A DNA stretch of 64,000 bases from contig NZ_CP023695.1 in the NCBI RefSeq assembly GCF_008704395.1, positions 3,844,001 through 3,908,000 of the forward strand, read 5' to 3'. Source of the stretch: Streptomyces alboniger. GTDB lineage: Bacteria; Actinomycetota; Actinomycetes; Streptomycetales; Streptomycetaceae. Shown in pieces: positions 24,290 to 32,405 of this stretch. The stretch's first letter is position 1, and every line of letters starts with the position of its first letter. The position numbers and the translations under genes are program-made. The notes under the pieces are model-generated. The model worked only from the letters and a program-made list of their open reading frames with translations. It was not told the DNA's origin and ran no database searches.

Positions 24290-24316
24290 TCCCTTAGGCC
24301 GCTCGGGCAACCCACC
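24230..24316 (-). tRNA. tRNA-Ser (anticodon UGA)
   Basis: An 87-nt class II tRNA. The acceptor GGTGGGT pairs with ACCCACC, the discriminator is G and CCA is not encoded. The D arm is CCCGAGCGGCC. The anticodon arm ACGGT-CTTGAAA-ACCGT carries the UGA anticodon, a long variable arm follows, and the T arm is GTGGGTTCAAATCCCAC. Its 3' half is the integration target of the two elements to its left. Confidence 0.95.
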
Positions 24317-24390
24317 CCGCGCCGTCCACCGGGAAACCGGTACGGCGCGGGGACAAGACTAGCGGGTTGGTCCGGCGGCGGAGCAGGGGA

Positions 24391-25851
24391 TCAGCTGTCG
24401 CCCTTGCGCTGGCCCAGGGTCACGTCGACCGTGTGCTCCTCGCCGTCGCGCTCGTAGGTGATCTTGACGGTGTCGCCGGGCTTGTGCGTCCAGATCTGGC
24501 CGATCAGGGTCGGGCCGCTGTCGATCACCGTGTCGTCCAGCTTCGTGATGACGTCGCCGGGCTTGAGGCCCGCCTTGTCCGCGGGGCCGTTCGGAGTGAC
24601 CGGCTCCGAACCGCCCACGCCCTCCCGGGAGATCGTCGCGCCGTCCGAGGAGTCCTGCTGGAGCGAGACCGAGGCGCCGATCACGGGGTAGACCGGCTTG
24701 CCGGTCTTGATCAGCTGCTGGGCGACGTACTTCGCCTGGTTCACCGGGATCGCGAAGCCGAGGCCGATGGAGCCCGACTGGCCTGAGCCGCCGAGGCCGC
24801 CGCTGTCGGCGGGCTTGATCGCGGAGTTGATGCCGATGACCGCGCCGCGCCCGTCCAGGAGCGGGCCGCCGGAGTTGCCGGGGTTGATGGACGCGTCGGT
24901 CTGGAGGGCGCTCATGTACGAGCTCTTGCCGCTCTGCCCGCCGTCGCTGGAGGTCACCGGGCGGTTCTTGGCGCTGATGATGCCCGTCGTGACGGTGTTC
25001 GAGAGGCCGAAGGGGGCGCCGATCGCGATCGTCGAGTCGCCGACGGCCACGCGGTCGGAGTTGCCGAGGGGGAGCGGCTTCAGGTCGCCCGGGGGGTTCT
25101 TGAGCTTCAGGACGGCCACGTCGTAGCCCTCGGCACGGCCGATGACCTCGGCGGCGTACTTCTTGCCGTTGGAGAACGTCACCTGGAGCTTTCCGCCCTC
25201 GGCCGCCGACGCCACCACGTGGTTGTTGGTGAGGATGTGGCCCTGCTTGTCGTAGACGAAGCCGGTGCCCGTGCCGCCCTCGCCGCTGCCGCTCTGCGCC
25301 TCGATGGTGACCACGCTCGGCAGCGCGTCGTTCGCGATCTTGGCGACCGAGCCCGGTTCGCGCTTCAGGTCGGCGGGCGTGTCGGCCGCGGAGACCGTGG
25401 TCGAGCCGGTGTCGTTGTCGTTCCGCTCGGCTGCCCAGTAGCCGACGCCGCCGCCGACACCGCCCGCGATCAGGGCGGCCGCGAGCATCCCGGCAACAAG
25501 ACCGCCGCGCCGACGGCCGGGCTTCGGGTCCTGCGGCTGGTACGAGGCGCCCCAGCCGGAGCCGGCGCCCCCACCGGAGGCGTACGACGGCACGGCGGGC
25601 GGCGGCGGAGGCGGCCAAGCGCCCGAGCCGGTGGCGGTCGCGGTGGTGGTGGGGGCATCAGGACCGGCGCCAGGACCGGCGCCAAGGGCGGCGCCCGTGC
25701 CCGCACCGGCACCCGTACCGGCGGAAGCCTGCTCGGAAGCGGCAGAAGGGACGGAGTGCGCGGCGTCGGCGGAAACAGCGGGAGCGTCCACCGGCACGGG
25801 AGGTGCGGACGGGGCCTGGGGTACCTCGTTGCCCTCGTTCTCGGTGCTCAC
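24391..25851 (-). CDS. HtrA/DegP-like membrane serine protease with PDZ domain
   Basis: A 486-residue protein. The Pro/Ala/Gly-rich cytoplasmic N-terminus (1-120) precedes one transmembrane helix (GGLVAGMLAAALIAGGVGGG). A trypsin-like domain with His211 (NNHVV), Asp244 (YDVAVLKL) and Ser327 (NPGNSGGPLL) is followed by a C-terminal PDZ domain (PADKAGLKPGDVITKLDD). It probably degrades or refolds damaged exported proteins at the outer face of the membrane. A GTG at 25851 is preferred: GAGGAG lies upstream, while the longer frame to 25914 adds an unlikely Arg-rich stretch. It lies next to tRNA-Ser on the same strand. Confidence 0.92.
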   Translation of the reverse strand: MSTENEGNEVPQAPSAPPVPVDAPAVSADAAHSVPSAASEQASAGTGAGAGTGAALGAGPGAGPDAPTTTATATGSGAWPPPPPPAVPSYASGGGAGSGWGASYQPQDPKPGRRRGGLVAGMLAAALIAGGVGGGVGYWAAERNDNDTGSTTVSAADTPADLKREPGSVAKIANDALPSVVTIEAQSGSGEGGTGTGFVYDKQGHILTNNHVVASAAEGGKLQVTFSNGKKYAAEVIGRAEGYDVAVLKLKNPPGDLKPLPLGNSDRVAVGDSTIAIGAPFGLSNTVTTGIISAKNRPVTSSDGGQSGKSSYMSALQTDASINPGNSGGPLLDGRGAVIGINSAIKPADSGGLGGSGQSGSIGLGFAIPVNQAKYVAQQLIKTGKPVYPVIGASVSLQQDSSDGATISREGVGGSEPVTPNGPADKAGLKPGDVITKLDDTVIDSGPTLIGQIWTHKPGDTVKITYERDGEEHTVDVTLGQRKGDS

Positions 25852-26045
25852 AGCTCTTCTCCTCGGTCCATGCTGTCGTGGGTGACGTTCTCGGTCACGG
25901 CCTGGCTGCGCCAACTGTGCATCTGTCCGCAGTCAGCTTTTCCCATCGGCTGTCAGGGCACCATAAGCCGAGCCTGTGCGTCCGGCGCTCTGGGACGCGA
26001 CCCTCCGGCGAGCCTTCGGGTACCCCGTGATGGCACCATGACGCG

Positions 26046-26927
26046 GTGACCCTCGCACGACAGCACCAGATCCAGGTCGTCGCCCACCGCGGAGCCTCCG
26101 AGGACGCCCCCGAGCACACGCTGGCCGCCTACGAGAAGGCGGTCGACGACGGGGCCGACGCCCTCGAATGCGATGTGCGGCTCACCGCGGACGGCCACCT
26201 CGTCTGCGTCCACGACCGCCGCGTCAACCGCACCTCGAACGGCCGCGGAGCCGTCTCGGCCCTCGAACTGGCCGATCTGGCCGCCCTCGACTTCGGCTCC
26301 TGGAAGCGGCACCACAACGAAGCCGAGGAGGGGGAGGGCCCCGACTGGGAGGGCTCGGAAAGTTCGGAGGGCTCGGCAGGCTCGGCAGGCTCGGGCCTCA
26401 GCGCGGACACCTCCGTACTGACCCTGGAGCGGCTCCTCGAACTGGTCGCCGACTCCAACGCCTCGGGCCGCCAGGTACGGCTGGCCATCGAGACCAAGCA
26501 CCCGACGCGCTGGGCGGGCCAGGTGGAGGAGCGCCTGCTCATGCTCCTCAAGCGCTTCGGTCTGGACGCGCCGCCCGCCGACGACCCCTCCCCGGTACGG
26601 GTCATGAGCTTCTCGGCGCGTTCGCTGCACCGCGTGCGGGCCGCGTCCCCGACGCTGCCGACTGTCTATCTGATGCAGTTCGTCCTGCCCCGCCACCGCG
26701 ACGGGCGCCTCCCGGGGGGCGTGCGCATCGCGGGCCCCGCGCTGCGGATCGTGCGCAACCACCCCGGCTACGTGGCCAAACTGAAGCGCGCGGGGCACCA
26801 GGTGCACGTCTGGACCGTGAACGAACCCGAGGACGTCGAACTGTGCGCCGAACTCGGCGTCGACGCGATCATCACCAACCGCCCCAAGCAAGTGCTGACC
26901 CAACTGGACCAGCTGGGACTCCGGTAA
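26046..26927 (+). CDS. Glycerophosphodiester phosphodiesterase
   Basis: A 293-residue GDPD-family TIM barrel that hydrolyses glycerophosphodiesters to an alcohol and glycerol-3-phosphate. Key motifs are AHRGASEDAPEHTLAAY, ALECDVRLTADGHLVCVHD (metal-binding Glu/Asp and catalytic His) and AIETKHP. VHVWTVNEPEDVE and DAIITNRP lie near the end. No signal peptide is seen, so it is probably cytoplasmic. A Gly/Ser/Glu-rich insert at about 98-118 comes from short GGCTCG-type DNA repeats (26343-26399). It starts with GTG at 26046. Confidence 0.9.
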   Translation: MTLARQHQIQVVAHRGASEDAPEHTLAAYEKAVDDGADALECDVRLTADGHLVCVHDRRVNRTSNGRGAVSALELADLAALDFGSWKRHHNEAEEGEGPDWEGSESSEGSAGSAGSGLSADTSVLTLERLLELVADSNASGRQVRLAIETKHPTRWAGQVEERLLMLLKRFGLDAPPADDPSPVRVMSFSARSLHRVRAASPTLPTVYLMQFVLPRHRDGRLPGGVRIAGPALRIVRNHPGYVAKLKRAGHQVHVWTVNEPEDVELCAELGVDAIITNRPKQVLTQLDQLGLR

Positions 26928-27067
26928 CTCCCGTTACAGGGAGTGCACCGGCGCGTTCGGTCCGTATTCGATCGTGACGAGTGCGTCACCGGAGGGGGAT
27001 TGGCCGGTTTCCGGTCCAGTCCATTGGGGCATCCACACCGTGGCGTGGGGCGAAGGAGGTCTCGGGG

Positions 27068-27598
27068 GTGGCGTTGGTGGTGGCACGGGAGGTGCCCACG
27101 TCGTCGAGCATGGCCGTTCCCCATGGCCCTGCGGGCGTGGGGGAAGCAAGGCACCGGATGCGTGATCAGTTGCGCATCGGCGGAGTGTCCGAGTCGGTCA
27201 TCGACGATGCCGTACTGATCCTGTCCGAGTTGCTCAGCAATGCCTGCCGGCACGGCAGGCCGCTGGGGCGCGGGATGGTCGGCGACGGTGACGTGCGAGC
27301 GGCATGGCACGTCGACAAGACAGGCCGACTGACGGTCGAGGTGACGGACGGCGGCGGCCCGACCCGCCCGGTTCCGGCCACGCCGTCGGTGACGGCGCAC
27401 GGCGGCCGCGGGCTCAACATCATCACGGCGCTCGCCGACACCTGGGGCGTGCGCGACGACGTGCACGGCGAGGTCACGGTCTGGGTCGTCGTCCAAGCGG
27501 GGCACCGCCATGAGGATTTCGCTACGCGCGTCGCCGCCCCGTCGGCGGCCGCACTGTCGGACCTCGCCTTCGCGGACCCCTTCGACGATATGGACTGA
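27068..27598 (+). CDS. RsbW-like ATP-binding regulatory protein
   Basis: A 176-residue single HATPase_c_2 domain of the anti-sigma / serine-kinase family. The N box is VLILSELLSNACRHG, and the DGGGPTRP and HGGRGLNIITAL glycine boxes follow. These proteins bind sigma factors or phosphorylate STAS anti-anti-sigma proteins. No partner is adjacent. A GTG at 27068 is chosen for the AAGGAGG at 27053-27059; a longer in-frame N-terminus from 26981 is less likely. Streptomyces has dozens of such paralogues, so the target cannot be predicted. Confidence 0.85.
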   Translation: MALVVAREVPTSSSMAVPHGPAGVGEARHRMRDQLRIGGVSESVIDDAVLILSELLSNACRHGRPLGRGMVGDGDVRAAWHVDKTGRLTVEVTDGGGPTRPVPATPSVTAHGGRGLNIITALADTWGVRDDVHGEVTVWVVVQAGHRHEDFATRVAAPSAAALSDLAFADPFDDMD

Positions 27599-27788
27599 CG
27601 GGATGGACTGACGGGATGGACCGACGTCATCGGCTATCGACTGAAGCGCGGTCCCCGCGGCGGGCGGCACGGCACCACCCGGCGGGGAGTAGGCCGCCGC
27701 ATGTGCATCCCGGCGGCCCTGTCACCAACGGCTAGGCTCGCGCCCGTACGCAAGTGAGCACGAGAGCCGCAGCCGGGAGACACCCAAG

Positions 27789-28766
27789 ATGGCCAAGAAG
27801 CGCCCCCAGACCAAGGGCAAGCAGCAGCCGCAGCTCAAGGGCGGAGCCGACGAGAACTATCCGGCCGTCGGCGCCCGCGAACCCTGCCCCTGCGGCTCGG
27901 GCCGCCGCTACAAGGCCTGTCACGGCCGGGCCGCGTCGCACGCGGTGGCCGAGCTGGTGCAGCGCCCCTTCGAGGGGCTGCCCGGCGAGTGCGACTGGGT
28001 CGCGCTGCGCGAGCTGGTGCCCGCCGCCACCGTCGAGTTGACGCTCAAGGACGGGCTGCCCGAGGGCGTCCCCTCGGTCACGCTGGCGACCGTGCTGCCG
28101 ATGGCATGGCCCGCGCTGCGCCGCGACGACGGCTCGGTCCTGCTCGGGCTCCAGAACGACACCTCGTCCGGCGACATCAGCCGCGACCTGGCCGACACCC
28201 TGCGCCGCGCTCTGGAGGCCGAGCCCGGCACGCCGGTACAGGGCCGCCGCGCCCCCGCGGACGGGCCGCGCCTCCAGGATCTGCTCGCCCCCGAGGCGCC
28301 GTTCGAGCCGGAGGTGCACGCCGGCTTCGAGTTCTGGGTGCCGGACTCGGAGAACGCGACCCCGGAGGTCTCCGCCTCCCTGGAGCGGGCGAACGCCGCC
28401 GCCGTCCCGACCGTGAAGCTCACCGGCGTGGACGCCGCGTACTGGTGCGAGACGCCGGAGAAGAACCACCTGCGATGGGTCATGCCGCATCCCGAGGAGC
28501 AGCTGCTCGACGCGCTGGCCCGGCTGCACGCGGCCGGCACGTCGAGCCTCGGCGAGGGCACCCGCCTCGTCGGCTCCTTCCGGGCCCACGGTGTGATCGT
28601 GCCGGTGTGGGACCTGCCGAGCGGTGTCGGCGCCGACGACGTCGAGAAGCCCGCGGCCGAGTTCGCCGAGCGGCTCGCGGCGGCGCTCGCCTCGGACGCC
28701 CCGCTGACCGCGGACGAGCGCCGGGCGCGCGGTGGCCTCACCAACCGCCAGGTCACGCTCAGCTGA
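27789..28766 (+). CDS. SEC-C motif protein (DUF5926-like)
   Basis: A 325-residue cytoplasmic protein. A basic, Lys/Gln-rich start leads to a SEC-C zinc motif (CPCGSGRRYKACHG, ligands C33, C35, C44, H45). A longer domain of the actinobacterial DUF5926 type with LATVLPMAWPALRRDDGS and GFEFWVPDSENATPEV follows. SEC-C motifs also occur at the end of SecA, where they bind SecB or ribosomes, but this protein has no other Sec domain. The ATG at 27789 has GGGAGA upstream. The gene is monocistronic, and a strong hairpin lies between it and the converging gene. Confidence 0.85.
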   Translation: MAKKRPQTKGKQQPQLKGGADENYPAVGAREPCPCGSGRRYKACHGRAASHAVAELVQRPFEGLPGECDWVALRELVPAATVELTLKDGLPEGVPSVTLATVLPMAWPALRRDDGSVLLGLQNDTSSGDISRDLADTLRRALEAEPGTPVQGRRAPADGPRLQDLLAPEAPFEPEVHAGFEFWVPDSENATPEVSASLERANAAAVPTVKLTGVDAAYWCETPEKNHLRWVMPHPEEQLLDALARLHAAGTSSLGEGTRLVGSFRAHGVIVPVWDLPSGVGADDVEKPAAEFAERLAAALASDAPLTADERRARGGLTNRQVTLS

Positions 28767-28914
28767 GGCGATCGAGCCACGAACGGCTGACCCACCAGTC
28801 AGTCGGAAGGGATGCGTGACTCCTGTCACAACTCCCCGTACCCGCAGGTAAATCCCTGTCCGGATAACTGAGATCGAATTTGCCGTGAGCCGATCTCTTG
28901 TTACCGTTCAGATA

Positions 28915-28954
28915 GCCCGGTTGCTGGTGCATCCCCCGTCGCCAGCAACCGGGC
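28915..28954. terminator. Bidirectional terminator between converging genes
   Basis: GCCCGGTTGCTGG and CCAGCAACCGGGC form a perfect 13-bp stem between the SEC-C gene (ends 28766) and the secreted protein gene (ends 28983). Confidence 0.85.
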
Positions 28955-28982
28955 CCTTCCATGTCCGGGCCCGGTTCAGGGC

Positions 28983-29522
28983 TCAACTGCCGTGTGTGGG
29001 CGCTGAGTTGCTCCCCGAGCGCAGCAGCAGTCCGTCCGACTCCCGCGCCGCGAACTCCGCCACCGCCGAGTACGCGGCCGCCTCGCCCGCCGACCGCTCG
29101 CGCGGCGTCTCGCACACTCCCGGCTCGTCCCCCGCGTCCACCGCGCAGTGCATCTGTACGGTGCGCCCTCGCGGCCCCATCTGGGTCAGTACGCCCTTCA
29201 GGTCCTCGCCGGTGGCGTTGCGGTAATAGGTACGGGCCCAGGTCTCGCGGCCCTGTGTGAGGACACAGGTCTGGGCTTCGATGCCCTCGGGGGAGGAGAG
29301 TTCCGGACCGCACCGGGATACCGCGTCCGTCCCCGTCTCCGTCTGCGGCTTCGCGCCCGAGCCGGACCGCGCGTCCGGAGAACTGTTCGAAGGGGCGCCC
29401 GCGGGGGCGGGCAGGGGCGACTTCGCGTCACCGTCGCCGACCGGCCCCGCGGATGCGCCGGCGAGCGGCAGAACTACCGTGGCGGCCACGACGCCCAGAA
29501 GCACGATCAGGCGGGGTTGCAT
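28983..29522 (-). CDS. Secreted protein of unknown function
   Basis: A 179-residue protein. Residues 1-26 form a Sec signal peptide (MQPRL, a hydrophobic core, GASA). A low-complexity Pro/Ser/Gly linker (about 30-65) precedes a small domain with four Cys (RCGPEL, TCVLTQ, HCAVDA, VCETP) that could form two disulphides. The segment GRETWARTYYRNATGEDLKG is the best conserved-looking part. I do not recognise a family. It lies downstream of a prim-pol-like gene on the same strand (55-bp gap), so the two may share a transcript. Confidence 0.7.
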   Translation of the reverse strand: MQPRLIVLLGVVAATVVLPLAGASAGPVGDGDAKSPLPAPAGAPSNSSPDARSGSGAKPQTETGTDAVSRCGPELSSPEGIEAQTCVLTQGRETWARTYYRNATGEDLKGVLTQMGPRGRTVQMHCAVDAGDEPGVCETPRERSAGEAAAYSAVAEFAARESDGLLLRSGSNSAPTHGS

Positions 29523-29577
29523 GGGCCGAACATAACGACAGTTGGCACGCGGCCCGTTCGCCGCGCGCCCATTTCCC

Positions 29578-30255
29578 CTACAACTCGGGTGCGCTCACAC
29601 CCGTACGAGTGAGAGCGTCGACGACGGCGTCCACGACCGCCTCGACGTCGGGCACCCAGGGGGCCGCCGAGCCGGGCAGCGGGGCACGCTCCCAGCGGAC
29701 AGGACCCTCGCCCGTCCCGGAGGGGGGCAGCGCGAGATAACCGCCCTCTCCGTGGAAGCGGAGCGAGCCGGGGACGTAGTCCTTGGCATAGAGAAGCTCG
29801 CCCAACTGGGCCAGGGAGTACGGGGCGACGAGCACGTAGAAGCGGCTTCCGGTGGCGACCACGGGGCCGAGCCTGATGCCCGCCTCGTCGAGTGCGGCCA
29901 GCGCGCGCCCGCCCGCGTCGACGGGCAGGCTGACGGCGCACGGGGCGCGGCCTCCGGTGGCGAGCACCACGGGGGCGCCCGGGCGGTTGCCCCACCACCA
30001 GCGGATCATCCGCTCGTCAGTGGTCGCCGCGAGGAGTCCGGGGTCGAGGGGGTGCGCGCCGGGCACCACGCAGTCGGGGTCCGGGCAGGCGCACCGGCTG
30101 CCGTCGCGCCGGTCGAGGCCGACTCCTGGCAGTACGGGCCACCGCCACTCGGTCGCGAAGGTCAGGGCCGCGCCGAGCTGTCCGGTACTCCGGCCGGGCT
30201 TCCTCCCCATTCGCCAGGACAGGAGCCTGCGTCGCCTTCCGAGGATCTCGCGCAT
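29578..30255 (-). CDS. Second prim-pol domain protein
   Basis: A 225-residue protein of the chromosomal Streptomyces bifunctional DNA primase/polymerase type. After a basic N-terminus comes AALTFATEWRWPVLPGVG, CSC-type cysteines (CACPDPDCVVPGAHP), then LLAATTDERMIRWWWGNRPG. The typical DxD metal pair is replaced by CAVSLPVDAGG, so polymerase activity is uncertain. The ATG at 30255 has AAGGA about 11 nt upstream. It is divergent from the PP2C phosphatase gene. Confidence 0.75.
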   Translation of the reverse strand: MREILGRRRRLLSWRMGRKPGRSTGQLGAALTFATEWRWPVLPGVGLDRRDGSRCACPDPDCVVPGAHPLDPGLLAATTDERMIRWWWGNRPGAPVVLATGGRAPCAVSLPVDAGGRALAALDEAGIRLGPVVATGSRFYVLVAPYSLAQLGELLYAKDYVPGSLRFHGEGGYLALPPSGTGEGPVRWERAPLPGSAAPWVPDVEAVVDAVVDALTRTGVSAPEL

Positions 30256-30731
30256 GAGCGCTCGTTCCTTTCCGTTGCACGCCGGCGTTTGACGCCGGGG
30301 AGACTGCGGGCCACATCACACCATGCGTGGATCTCTTCACCCAGGTGTGGATCACTTCGCTGTACGTACGAGCTGGCACATCCGACCCCAGCCTGCGGCA
30401 TGGGGAACCACTCTGAACCGAGCGTTGACGTGGCGTGGGGTGGCGGCGCCTGGCGTTTGCCGTCCCGCGTTATTGCTTGCCGCCTCCCCCACGGGAGGAT
30501 GGGGCACGGTCGTCGTGAGGTAGGACGCCCGGGTCCTCCGCGAGGTTCCGGGCGGGCCCCAACTGCCCCTGGTCATCACTGAGTACGTACCCAGGACGAC
30601 CACTGCAACGCTCTACCGAACAACGTCAGTCGACCGCAATATGCCCTAACCCTGCACGGTTTTAGGCCAACTTATCAAGATCGCTAATAGTGCTCGGAAT
30701 GCACACGGACACCAGGAATCCCAGCAGGACA
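30256..30731. other. Divergent intergenic region with promoter of the phosphatase gene
   Basis: No gene is seen in 476 bp. A CCGGCG-tttga-CGCCGG hairpin (30282-30298) lies in the leader of the prim-pol gene. On the right, TTAGGC (30662-30667), 17 bp and TAATAG (30685-30690) form a plausible promoter for the phosphatase gene. Confidence 0.5.
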
Positions 30732-32258
30732 ATGCTGGACATCCCCTCACCAGGGCGTGTACATCTGGAGACATTGCTAGCGGCGCATAATGACATGGGG
30801 GTTTGCGATGCTATTGAGCATTACGCACCGGCCGGAAAGCCGTCAGCCATGAACGCCCCGCACCTTCCGAAAGTGGCCGGAATCGATTCCACTGTTCCGC
30901 CACCAGCCCACACTGTCGCGCCCACCGCGCCCGCCCCGCCCGCATCCGCGGGCTCCTGCGTCCCCGGCGCCCCCGGCGCCGTGCTCCAGGACCGCCTCGC
31001 GGGCTGGGTCTCCGACCTCACCACGCTGCACGAACTCACCGAGCGGCTCGCCCGCACGGAGACCGTCGACGAGGCCCTGCGGGAGCTGCTGCGCGCCGGT
31101 GCCGCCCTCGTCGGCGCCCGGCGAGGGCTCGCCGTCCTCGAGCCCTCCGACGGGCTCGGCCCCGACAGCACGACCGGCCTGGGGCTCACCCGTGCGGAAC
31201 TGGGACACCTTGAGACCGTGCCGCGCGGCGCCACGTCGTACGGCCAGATCCTCGACGCGCCGGCGGTCGGCGCCCCGGGACCCGGCACCGAGATCGTCCG
31301 GCCCGACCTGCTCGCCGACGACGGCCTCGACCCGCGCCACCGCGAGGTCGCCACCCGCATCGGCTACGCCGCGAGCTACGCCCTGCCCCTGGCCAGCGAC
31401 GGGGCGGGCCGCGTCGGCGCCGCCGTCTGGCTGTACGACGAGCCCGCCGAGCCGACCGAGCGCAGACGCCACCTCGCCGGGCTCTACGCGGCCTACGCCA
31501 CCGAACACCTCGCACGGCTGCTCGAACTGGACCGCGCCCGCACGACGGCCGCGACCCTCCGCGAGGAACTCATGCCCTCGCGGCTGCCGCGGGTCGCCGG
31601 GGTGCAGCTCGCCGCACGGCAGCGCACCGGGCCGCGCGGCGGAGGCGACTGGCACGACGCGCTGCCGCTGCCGGACGCCGCCCTCGGCCTCGCGGTCGGA
31701 TCCGTCACCGGATCGGGGCCCAGCGCGGTGGCCGCGATGGGTCGGCTGCGGGCCTCCTTGCGGGCGTACGCCGTGATGGAGGGCGAGGACCCCGTCGCCG
31801 TACTCTCCGATCTGGAGCTGCTGCTGCGGCTCACCGAACCCGCGCGGTCCGCCACGGCCCTCTTCGCCTACTGCGAGCCCGCCCTGCGCAAGATCGTGCT
31901 CGCCGGGGCAGGACACAGCCCGCCGCTCATCGTCGGCGAGCGGCGCACGGAGTTCGTCGAGACGTCCCTGTCCGCGCCGCTCGGGATGCTCGCCTGCTGG
32001 GAGGCGCCGAGCGTGGAGATCTCCCCGGAGCCCGGAGAAACGGTGCTTCTCTATACGGACGGCCTGCTGCACCGCACCGGGGACCCGATGGACCGGGCGT
32101 TCGCGCGCCTGCACGCGGCGGCGGCGAGCGTACCCAAGACCATCAGGGGCGACCCCGGGGCGATCGCCGACCACGTCCTGCGGACCGTCCTGCCGGACGG
32201 GCTCGACACGGTGGACAGCGACGAGGACGTGGTGCTTCTGGCGGCCCGCTTCGAGTGA
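30732..32258 (+). CDS. GAF-SpoIIE-type PP2C serine/threonine phosphatase
   Basis: A 508-residue protein. A poorly conserved Pro/Ala-rich N-terminus (1-95) is followed by a GAF-like sensor domain (about 100-280, LHELTERLARTETVDEALREL) and a SpoIIE/PP2C domain (about 290-508). The latter has GGDWHDALPLPD, VTGSGPSAVAAMGRLR and GETVLLYTDGLLHR, which carry the metal-binding Asp residues. Such enzymes dephosphorylate STAS proteins and release sigma factors held by RsbW-like kinases, two of which are encoded in this window. The ATG at 30732 is the preferred start; an ATG at 30699 would be nearly leaderless, and an ATG at 30849 is also possible. Confidence 0.85.
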   Translation: MLDIPSPGRVHLETLLAAHNDMGVCDAIEHYAPAGKPSAMNAPHLPKVAGIDSTVPPPAHTVAPTAPAPPASAGSCVPGAPGAVLQDRLAGWVSDLTTLHELTERLARTETVDEALRELLRAGAALVGARRGLAVLEPSDGLGPDSTTGLGLTRAELGHLETVPRGATSYGQILDAPAVGAPGPGTEIVRPDLLADDGLDPRHREVATRIGYAASYALPLASDGAGRVGAAVWLYDEPAEPTERRRHLAGLYAAYATEHLARLLELDRARTTAATLREELMPSRLPRVAGVQLAARQRTGPRGGGDWHDALPLPDAALGLAVGSVTGSGPSAVAAMGRLRASLRAYAVMEGEDPVAVLSDLELLLRLTEPARSATALFAYCEPALRKIVLAGAGHSPPLIVGERRTEFVETSLSAPLGMLACWEAPSVEISPEPGETVLLYTDGLLHRTGDPMDRAFARLHAAAASVPKTIRGDPGAIADHVLRTVLPDGLDTVDSDEDVVLLAARFE

Positions 32259-32405
32259 GGGCGCCGATGCCTCCCCACGCGCGCGTGGCCGACGTTTTCG
32301 CGTGAGGCCACGGGTACGCGCTGTAAGCGGTCCAAGGGCCCTGTGCCCCCTTCCGTACGCCCGTACGATGGAGGGTGGCCCAGTGTCGTACCTAGGAGGC
32401 AGACC

